Shown piece after piece: positions 56,944-64,000 of a DNA stretch of 64,000 nt (position 1 is the first letter of the stretch; each line of letters begins with the position of its first letter). A program made the translations under genes and the position numbers. The notes under the pieces were generated by a model. It did no database searches and was not told the origin of the DNA. It saw nothing but the letters and a program-made list of their open reading frames with translations. The stretch is from Hellea sp. Lineage in GTDB: Bacteria > Pseudomonadota > Alphaproteobacteria > Caulobacterales > Maricaulaceae. The stretch is from assembly GCA_020631215.1 (NCBI GenBank), contig JAHDHS010000004.1, forward strand, positions 59,166 through 123,165. The letters run 5' to 3'.

Positions 56944-56971
56944 AAAAAAAACGGGCTCCGAAGAGCCCGTT
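56944..56971 (-). terminator. Rho-independent terminator of the TonB-dependent receptor gene
   Basis: Minus strand AACGGGCTCTTCGGAGCCCGTTTTTTTTATG; perfect stem plus U-tract, 25 bp after the stop. Confidence 0.92.
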
Positions 56972-56995
56972 CTGAAATTAAGATCTGGAAGAAAC

Positions 56996-59900
56996 TTAGT
57001 ACTTGAAGTTCACACCAAGACGCACACGACGACGCGCTTGATATGAAGACTCGCGACCATATGAAGCTAGAGCCAAACCTGATGAGTCCTCGCCAAATTC
57101 TTGGAAGTCATTTTTACCCTGGCTATTCAAGATATTGAATACATCAGCCCGGAAAGTCAGATCACCAAAGTCAATGAAGCTTGGAGAATATGAGAATGAC
57201 ATATCAAATTGGTGAATCCAATCGCTCTCAAATGCTGTTCCACGAGGCACTAACTGACCTTGGCAGAAGTTTGAAGCGGCATCATAAGCCTGCGCGAATA
57301 CGTCTGTTGGGTGAATACCAATACAGCCATATTTACGCGGTGATGTCAGACGATAGTTACCACCAACGGTGATTTCGTCGTTGACATTATAGAAGCCACG
57401 CACCTTCAGCTTGTGAGCACGGTGATTAGGCAGGAGCCCCTTGGCGCCATCCACCAAACCAGGCTGGTCAAAGTCCTGCGTGATACCCGCATCATCTTGA
57501 CCATTATCTGATTTAACAGAACCTTCATAGTTACCACGGCTTTCTGAAAGCGTGTAAGAAATATCCGCCAAGCCCCAATCGAAGTTTTTCTTGGCAGTAA
57601 GTTCTGCGGCAACATAAGTCCGTGTGGCTTTAGGATAATTCAAATCTTCAGCAGAAAGCTCAAAATTGATCAGCTCTGTGATAGGATCACCATTAGAGTC
57701 GGTCAGACCAGCAAGATCAGCCGTTACAGATGTAACACGCATATCTTGGCCCGGATTCGTCAGAACATATTGGTGGAAACCAGTCCAAACACTGTCACAT
57801 CCCTGGATGCCTTCACGATCACAGTAATCAAGGACAGCCGCATCAATCGCAACATCTTCAAGCGTTGAAGCCAAGTCGCGATAGGTAAACGCAAGGGATG
57901 TTTCCCACCCATCGATGAAATCATTTGTGCTCTCGAAGCGATGACGCATGCCCACGATTGTTTCGTCTACATACATCGGATCCAGATCTGCATTCACGAG
58001 TGCTGATGTTTCACCAACTTGCCCACTACCGGTAACGCGACGGCGGAACGAGTTCGGGTTTGTTATGATTGGTGTCAGATCCGCGTTAATACCAGAGATA
58101 TCAAAGAATGACTGAATGAAGGTTTCCGCACCCGCCAAACGAATATTTGTGTTCGCAGCAACGGGCAAGAAATACCGACCCCATGACCCAAAGACGGTCG
58201 AACGATCATCTGGCAAGTCATATGAAGCGCCAAGGCGTGGCGCCCACTGGTTCTTAAGCTTGGTAAACGTCCGGCCATCTGCATCTTTGTTATTAAAGGT
58301 TTCGTTACGAATACCCAAATTCAACGTCAGACGATCTGTGACTTCCCATGCATCTTGCAAGTAAAAAGCAGTCTGAATAGTTTCAAAAGAACCACCTACC
58401 GAATAATCACGGCGACGGACACAGTCGCTACCAGCTGTATGGTTGGCAGGAACCGCATCTGCACTGCCAGCCACACTGTCACACTGCGCCGGGTTAAAGT
58501 ATGCGAAATACACTCCGCCTGAAACAGTTGTTTCATCCAAGGCCGTCAATTTTTCACGATCAACACCAATACGGAAGTGGTGATCCCCAAAGAAATCATC
58601 AAGATAGTAATCCAGATCAGCGCGCATAAGCTCACGCTCATCATTTCCTTTGGAAACCAAGAAGTTCACCCAGTCACCCGCAATGAAAGGCAGGCCTGTA
58701 ACTGAGGCAGCACCACCAAAGTTGACGATAACTGGGTTGTCGTCGGCAGAGGATTGTGCCGTTTGATCAAAAGTCTGATGGCCATATAAAGCTGAGAACG
58801 TCAGGTTTTCACCGAAATTACCAGTATATTTACCGATATGCACGTCACCGCCAGAGCCTGCAACACCGACTCCATCTTCCCAGTCAATCTCATCAACAGA
58901 ACCATCCGAGTCGTATGTCACGTCACCACTTCGTGTGATGGTCTCGTTCTCATCCCGAATGAATGTGTATTCGAATTGATGATCATCATTTAGGAAGAAA
59001 TCCAATTTGGCCCCAAAGAACGGATCGTTATTCTTGGTCAAGGTTGTTTGACCCGTATTCCCAACTGATAGACCAGTATTAGGATTTGATAGGCCCTGGT
59101 TGAAGGTTTGCGCTTCAAAGTCTTGGAAGTTGTAAAGACCAAAGAAGAATAGACGATCTTTAATGATTGGACCTGATGCCCAGATATTACCATCAAGATT
59201 GTCTCTTTCGGTCAAACTACGGTTAGATCGCGTTCTTTGACCAAAGGTGTCAGGCTGGCTGCCATAGAGGAAGTCAGGCTCCCAATATGCATTTGCACCA
59301 AAGTGGAATTCATTACTACCTGACTTGGTTACAGCGTTGACCACGCCGCCTGTAGAACGACCAAATTCTGCGGCATAACCACCCGTTTTTGTCTCGACTT
59401 GCTCATAAAATTCGAATGGAACAGCCGAAGAACCCACAAAGTTACGGAAATCTGTCGTGTTCATACCGTTGATGTAGTAGGCATTTTCCGCAACAGATGA
59501 ACCAGAAATCGATGCCAAGTTACCAAACGCTGAGTCACCGCTAGTTGTACCCGGAGCAAGCAAGGCTACGGATGCAAGGTTACGAGCCAGAGGCTGTGTG
59601 TTAAATGTCTCTTCAACATCTACGACCAAACCCAGTTGGTTAGCCGAAAAGTCTGTCACCAAAGGTGAAGAAGAGATTTGCGCTGTTGCGACAATTTCAT
59701 CCATTGCCGGTACGATATTGTAAGAGCCGATGCTGTTAACCCGAACTCTGACATCTTCGACTGTATTCCCATTAGCGGAAAGGGTGTAGGTTCCAATGCT
59801 AAGACGGCTGAATCTATACTCGCCGTTAGAGTCTGTAACAGCGGTACGCTCAAAACCCCGGTCATTGGAACGCAAAGTAACTGTCGTTCCTGCGGCTGCG

Positions 59901-60058
59901 GTTCCATCGCCATTATAGACAGTACCCTGAACACCACCAGATGTGTAATCTTGCGCAAAAGCCGTTGTGGCGATCATTGCTGGCGCCATACCACCGAACG
60001 CCACTGCGGCGCCGAGCATTGTGGATCGCAACAATCCTTGTTTAGTTGACTTAATCAT
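56996..60058 (-). CDS. Oar-like TonB-dependent receptor with N-terminal carboxypeptidase-regulatory-like domain
   Basis: 'SGGVQGTVYNGDGTAAAGTTVTLRSNDRGFERTAVTDSNGEYRFSRLSIGTYTL', plug 'FRNFVGSSAVPFEFYEQVETKTGGYAAEFGRSTGGVVNAVTKSGSNEFHFGA', C-terminal beta-barrel ending 'RVRLGVNFKY'. Confidence 0.93.
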   Translation of the reverse strand: MIKSTKQGLLRSTMLGAAVAFGGMAPAMIATTAFAQDYTSGGVQGTVYNGDGTAAAGTTVTLRSNDRGFERTAVTDSNGEYRFSRLSIGTYTLSANGNTVEDVRVRVNSIGSYNIVPAMDEIVATAQISSSPLVTDFSANQLGLVVDVEETFNTQPLARNLASVALLAPGTTSGDSAFGNLASISGSSVAENAYYINGMNTTDFRNFVGSSAVPFEFYEQVETKTGGYAAEFGRSTGGVVNAVTKSGSNEFHFGANAYWEPDFLYGSQPDTFGQRTRSNRSLTERDNLDGNIWASGPIIKDRLFFFGLYNFQDFEAQTFNQGLSNPNTGLSVGNTGQTTLTKNNDPFFGAKLDFFLNDDHQFEYTFIRDENETITRSGDVTYDSDGSVDEIDWEDGVGVAGSGGDVHIGKYTGNFGENLTFSALYGHQTFDQTAQSSADDNPVIVNFGGAASVTGLPFIAGDWVNFLVSKGNDERELMRADLDYYLDDFFGDHHFRIGVDREKLTALDETTVSGGVYFAYFNPAQCDSVAGSADAVPANHTAGSDCVRRRDYSVGGSFETIQTAFYLQDAWEVTDRLTLNLGIRNETFNNKDADGRTFTKLKNQWAPRLGASYDLPDDRSTVFGSWGRYFLPVAANTNIRLAGAETFIQSFFDISGINADLTPIITNPNSFRRRVTGSGQVGETSALVNADLDPMYVDETIVGMRHRFESTNDFIDGWETSLAFTYRDLASTLEDVAIDAAVLDYCDREGIQGCDSVWTGFHQYVLTNPGQDMRVTSVTADLAGLTDSNGDPITELINFELSAEDLNYPKATRTYVAAELTAKKNFDWGLADISYTLSESRGNYEGSVKSDNGQDDAGITQDFDQPGLVDGAKGLLPNHRAHKLKVRGFYNVNDEITVGGNYRLTSPRKYGCIGIHPTDVFAQAYDAASNFCQGQLVPRGTAFESDWIHQFDMSFSYSPSFIDFGDLTFRADVFNILNSQGKNDFQEFGEDSSGLALASYGRESSYQARRRVRLGVNFKY

Positions 60059-60210
60059 TAAAAACCCCTTCGAACTGGTTTGTTTAATCTATGAATATAG
60101 CTGTACGCAGACGGAATCCACGCACGATTGTCACCGCCTTTAGACAAATGCCTAACTGGCTTCAAGCTGTATTATAAAGAAAAGTTCATGAAGGCTGACA
60201 TTTATTGTGA

Positions 60211-61212
60211 GTGTTGCATATTTCACACAACAAACATTCTCCGCAAGGTCGCGACTTAAAGCTAGGCAATTTCGGCTATTTTTTCTATGCAGGACTCAAT
60301 GATTTACTGGCACATTCATTCCATATGCTGCCTGTGAGAGACTTCACATGGTCCCCTCGGGGGGTGCGGGTCAAAGAAACCGGTGCTTTTATTCCGTTTT
60401 CATGGGCTTTGGCGTGGGATGTTTGGCGCGGCGGGTCATATATATTGTTTGAGTGGCTGCGGCCCCGGCACAGCCCGCCTCATATCCCGATGACATTCCA
60501 TCCCCGCCCGCCCCGCGCTTGGTATTTGCTCTGGGGCGCACTGCGGCAGGGCGGCGTGGTTGCAGGCAAACACGGCATGCCCGCCTATTTTTACGATGAA
60601 ACCTATGCGGCGCCGGAGCATAGCTTGCCAAAGGGCTTAAATAGCGGCTGCACGGATATCTCCAAAAGCCGCGTTGCAGATATATTTGAACAGGTGTTCG
60701 GCTACAGCCTCTCCATTGATCCCCAGACCCATGAAGGCCCTTATGTCGCCAAATCAGAGATCAATGGCCGACATGACGGACAAATTTGTGACACTCCGCA
60801 AACGCCCCGGCCCGGCTATGTTTATCAACGCCTGATTGACACAAAAACCAAGGATGGCCTGGTCACAGACATACGCTGCCCCACGGTCTACGGACAGATC
60901 CCCCTGATTTTCGTCAAACAGCGCCCGGCGGCCCGGAGATTTGAGAATTTAAACACCCAATGCCGTCTGGCCGATCCGGATGAGCTGTTGAGCGCAGATG
61001 AACGCCGCCAAATTTCACGATTTTGTCAAAAAATAGGGCTAGACTGGGGTGGCTTGGATATTTTACGCGACAACCGGAATGACCGGATATATATTGTCGA
61101 TGTCAATAAAACAGATATGGGACCCCCGCTGGCCTTACCACTAAGACATAAACTCCGCGCCACCAAAGTTCTAGGCCGGGCTCTGCGCGCCGCCTTATTG
61201 GAACGCAGCTAA
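60211..61212 (+). CDS. Uncharacterised ATP-grasp-like protein
   Basis: C-terminal 'LDWGGLDILRDNRNDRIYIVDVNKTDMGPP' resembles the ATP-grasp metal-binding D.N motif. N-terminal start uncertain. Confidence 0.55.
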   Translation: MLHISHNKHSPQGRDLKLGNFGYFFYAGLNDLLAHSFHMLPVRDFTWSPRGVRVKETGAFIPFSWALAWDVWRGGSYILFEWLRPRHSPPHIPMTFHPRPPRAWYLLWGALRQGGVVAGKHGMPAYFYDETYAAPEHSLPKGLNSGCTDISKSRVADIFEQVFGYSLSIDPQTHEGPYVAKSEINGRHDGQICDTPQTPRPGYVYQRLIDTKTKDGLVTDIRCPTVYGQIPLIFVKQRPAARRFENLNTQCRLADPDELLSADERRQISRFCQKIGLDWGGLDILRDNRNDRIYIVDVNKTDMGPPLALPLRHKLRATKVLGRALRAALLERS

Positions 61213-62111
61213 TGGCGATTCCCTTTGTCAGACAGTTTGATTTTGAATATGGGCGTTGCGACCAGCTGAGCCCCTTGGTCAGGCGCGTTATCGCTGACAA
61301 CCCCGGCCCCTTTACCTTTACCGGCACAGGCGTCTTTATCATCGGAAACCAAAATGTCTGCGTGATCGACCCAGGCCCTAATAGCAAAGCCCATAAAGCC
61401 GCGCTGGATAAAGCTCTGGACGGCTGCAACGTGACCCATGTCCTCGTCACCCACCATCATATTGACCATTCTCCGCTCGCCGCGCCCTTAGCCAAAGAGC
61501 ATGGCTGCGAAGTTTACGGTTATGGCCTACAGCCGCGGCCGCCACAGGGCGGCGAGGTGCGGCTGGAGGCCGGGGATGATTTGGCTTTTAAACCCGACGT
61601 CGAAATCCGCGACGGACACATCATACGGGGCGATGGCTGGACGATGGAGGCTATTCACACGCCCGGTCATACCTCCAACCATCTGTGCTACGCGCTGAAA
61701 GAGGAAAACACGCTGTTTTCTGGCGATCATATCATGGGCTGGAGCACCTCTGTGGTTTCACCGCCTGATGGTGATATGGGAGATTATCTGGCATCTTTGG
61801 ACAGAGTGTTAGCCCGCAATTTCGACCTGATACGCCCGACCCACGGCCCGGTCATCACAGAAACCCGTAATTTCGTACAAGCTTATATCGACCACAGGCT
61901 GGCCCGCGAAGCTCAGATCATGGGCGCGCTGGAACGCGGCATGACGCAGATCAGTGACATCGTCGCAGATCTCTATGCCGATGTCGATAAGCGCCTGCAC
62001 CCCGCCGCCGCGCATAGCGTGCTTTCGCATCTCATTCATATGCGCAAGACCGGCCGCGTCACGGCCAAGGGCGAAGATAGCCTGAAACAGGCCTATAAAC
62101 CAGCAGCTTAG
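61212..62111 (+). CDS. MBL-fold metallohydrolase (LACTB2/glyoxalase II-like)
   Basis: 'THHHIDHSPLAAPL', 'HTPGHTSNHLCY', 'LFSGDHIMGWSTSVVSPPDGDMGDYLASLDRVL', 'PTHGPVI'; start overlaps the previous stop. Confidence 0.92.
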   Translation: MAIPFVRQFDFEYGRCDQLSPLVRRVIADNPGPFTFTGTGVFIIGNQNVCVIDPGPNSKAHKAALDKALDGCNVTHVLVTHHHIDHSPLAAPLAKEHGCEVYGYGLQPRPPQGGEVRLEAGDDLAFKPDVEIRDGHIIRGDGWTMEAIHTPGHTSNHLCYALKEENTLFSGDHIMGWSTSVVSPPDGDMGDYLASLDRVLARNFDLIRPTHGPVITETRNFVQAYIDHRLAREAQIMGALERGMTQISDIVADLYADVDKRLHPAAAHSVLSHLIHMRKTGRVTAKGEDSLKQAYKPAA

Positions 62112-62926
62112 CCCTCTTTCAGCTTCGCCATAAAGCTCCGGATACGGTCAGCATTTTTACCCAGATCAGACTGCCCTACGCGGGAGATTGACCGCATATC
62201 GACTACGGTTCCGCCGCCTTCGGACGGGCGAATGCGAATAACGACATCATCTTTGAACCCATACCAGAACGTCGTATCCGTCGCCTCGATCAGCCCCGCT
62301 TCGGCGTCAGCGGTCACGATATCCCACCCCATGGAGCTAGCGGCGGCTTCGGCTTTGCCGTAAACGACTTTCGGTTCCTCAGACAAAACCAGAGAACTGA
62401 TTTCAGGATAGGCGCGGGTTTGCAGCGCCGAGACGAGCTTCTTTTCGCGCAAATCAGTTTTGCCCGCATAGACAACCGGATTAACGCCGTCCGTCTTGGC
62501 CCGCTCGGTTAGAATGGCATCCGTAAATTTCGGAACGTCCTGTGTGTCCGTTGTGATGTCATGAATCAGGGGCAGCTTATCCGCCGTTTTCTTGACGGCC
62601 CCTAACTTCCCTAACCCCAAAACCGGCACTAAAAGCGCAATAATTCCAACAACATAGCCTTTTCTCGGCTGTATCAGGATCGCCATCATCAGAGCAATCG
62701 CCGCGACAGGAATGCTCGCCATCAAGACCTTCGGCCCCAGACCGCGATTCAGCCCAAAGGCCGCGCCCAAATCCATCAGTCCCAATTTATAGCCCAGCGC
62801 CGCCACCGCAAAAATCAAGGGCCCCAAAATCGTCAAACCCAATGTCAAGCGTAGCCACCATTTGCGGATTTCCCGGCGTTTGATGCCGCGATCTTTTTGC
62901 GGCGGAACTGTAATATCTGTTGTCAT
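62108..62926 (-). CDS. DUF1499 membrane protein
   Basis: 'LPLIHDITTDTQDVPKFTDAILTERAKTDGVNPVVYAG...ATDTTFWYGFKDDVVIRIRPSEGGGTVVDMRSISRVGQSDLGKNADRIRSFM'. Confidence 0.92.
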   Translation of the reverse strand: MTTDITVPPQKDRGIKRREIRKWWLRLTLGLTILGPLIFAVAALGYKLGLMDLGAAFGLNRGLGPKVLMASIPVAAIALMMAILIQPRKGYVVGIIALLVPVLGLGKLGAVKKTADKLPLIHDITTDTQDVPKFTDAILTERAKTDGVNPVVYAGKTDLREKKLVSALQTRAYPEISSLVLSEEPKVVYGKAEAAASSMGWDIVTADAEAGLIEATDTTFWYGFKDDVVIRIRPSEGGGTVVDMRSISRVGQSDLGKNADRIRSFMAKLKEG

Positions 62927-62935
62927 ATCAAGCCT

Positions 62936-63670
62936 TTACGGAAATAGTCGCTGTTTTGTCCAGCCCTCATCGGACCGCGCAAACCGAATCCTGTCATGAA
63001 TGCGGTAGGCCCCGTCCTGCCAGAACTCTATCGTCTCGGGGATGACGCGCCAGCCAAACCAATGGGCGGGCCGGGGCACATCTTTGCCTTCAAAAACCCG
63101 CTCCGCCGCCTTGACCATCTTCAGCAAAACCTCGCGGTCTTTGACCGGACAGGACTGATCCGACGCGCGCGCGCCGATCTGGGAATGCCGGGCCCGGCTC
63201 TCCCAATAGGCATCAGATTCGGCCTCACTGACCTTGCTGACTTCGCCGCGAATCCGCACCTGACGCCGCTGACTTTTCCAATGAAAACAAAGGGCTGCCT
63301 TTGGCTGCACCTGCAACTGTTCCCCCTTATCGCTGTGACTATTTGTGTAAAAAACAAAGCCCCGTTCATCGACCTCCTTGAGCAAAACCATACGCACATC
63401 CGGCATATCGGTCTCGTCCACCGTCGCCAGAGCAACCGCATTCGGGTCATTCAGCTCTGTTTTGACAGCCGCAGACAGCCAGTCTTTGAACAGCTCAATC
63501 GGGTTATCGGCCTCGACCCAGCCAAGGTCACGCGGAGCATCAAAGGCATAATCCCCGGATTTGTAATCCTCGGCCGTCGGGCTGGCCGGGATAACATTTT
63601 GTGGTGATTTGGGCATGTTTCCCCTTAAAAAGAAAAAATTAACTATAGTTTTCAGCACCTTATTAACCAA
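62936..63670 (-). CDS. pdxH: Pyridoxamine 5'-phosphate oxidase
   Basis: 'DPNAVALATVDETDMPDVRMVLLKEVDERGFVFYTNSHSDKGEQL', 'FHWKSQRRQVRIRGEVSKVSEAESDAYWESRARHSQIGARAS', 'FWQDGAYRIHDRIRF'. Start probably the internal Met of 'MPKSPQNV'. Confidence 0.95.
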   Translation of the reverse strand: MVNKVLKTIVNFFFLRGNMPKSPQNVIPASPTAEDYKSGDYAFDAPRDLGWVEADNPIELFKDWLSAAVKTELNDPNAVALATVDETDMPDVRMVLLKEVDERGFVFYTNSHSDKGEQLQVQPKAALCFHWKSQRRQVRIRGEVSKVSEAESDAYWESRARHSQIGARASDQSCPVKDREVLLKMVKAAERVFEGKDVPRPAHWFGWRVIPETIEFWQDGAYRIHDRIRFARSDEGWTKQRLFP

Positions 63671-63730
63671 AATATGGCTTTAGTCACCCTTGATTAAACA
63701 TAAAAATTAAGGATGGGGTAATTCCTGAAA

Positions 63731-63946
63731 ATGACACGGCAACAAGCATTGATAACCTTAGGCGTTTCCATGTCCGCAAGAGAGGCGGATATCCGGGCGG
63801 CTTGGCGCAAAAAGGCCAAATTCTTCCACCCGGACAGCCCCTATGCCAATATTAATGCCTTCATGCAGGCCAAGGCGGCGTTTGAAACCCTCATCCCCCC
63901 GGCCCCGCAAGCCTATCGCGTACGCGCAGGATCCCGCATTTTTTAG
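63731..63946 (+). CDS. Mini J-domain (DnaJ-like) protein
   Basis: 71 aa: 'ALITLGVSMSAREADIRAAWRKKAKFFHPDSPYANINAFMQAKAAFETL', with an HPD motif. Confidence 0.75.
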   Translation: MTRQQALITLGVSMSAREADIRAAWRKKAKFFHPDSPYANINAFMQAKAAFETLIPPAPQAYRVRAGSRIF

Positions 63947-63960
63947 AGCGTTTTTGGGCC

Positions 63961-63997
63961 AAAAACGGCGATTTTCGATGCATTTATGGTTAACAAA
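63961..63997 (+). promoter_or_regulatory. Recurrent promoter-like motif, copy 3
   Basis: aaaaacggcgattttcgatgcatttatggttaacaaa; matches copies at 30941 and 40800. Confidence 0.6.
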
Positions 63998-64000
63998 CCG

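Overview
The window reads as alphaproteobacterial, probably Caulobacterales/Maricaulales-like, inferred from gene content only. Contents, left to right: (1) a sensor kinase cut off at the left edge, two kinase/response-regulator pairs, a DegP/HtrA protease, a DUF938 methyltransferase and a DnaJ-type chaperone (1-10.7 kb). (2) A near-complete gene transfer agent (GTA) cluster on the minus strand (10.7-25.7 kb), with terminase, portal, head and tail genes in canonical order. It is headed by two small genes that look like a DnaA-domain-IV protein plus a DUF6456 protein, i.e. candidate GafY/GafZ-type GTA regulators fused to the cluster. The cluster has internal terminator/palindromic repeats, a perfect TTAA-N7-TTAA CtrA-type box, and a host-specificity gene (gp15) split in three by an in-frame TAG and a frame change. 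(3) A 3.5-4 kb accessory island (about 26.5-30.3 kb) carrying a D12-class adenine methyltransferase, a putative PD-(D/E)XK-like protein and a ParB/Srx-like protein. It is bounded by an intact PAS gene and a displaced copy of that gene's 3' end. This is a candidate undescribed restriction/defence module. (4) An Mrp/Mnh-type antiporter operon with three D-like subunits, ending in an overlapping MucR-family regulator. (5) An elaborated TonB2-like energy-transduction cluster (two DUF3450, TtpC/ExbB, ExbB, two ExbD, two TonB, two TPR), tRNA-Gln, SppA and an Oar-like TonB-dependent receptor. (6) A right end with an ATP-grasp-like protein, an MBL hydrolase, DUF1499, PdxH and a mini J-domain protein. 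At least three families of dispersed palindromic repeats and a recurrent about 33-bp promoter-like motif are also present. All calls are from reading the sequence and ORF track; no searches were run.
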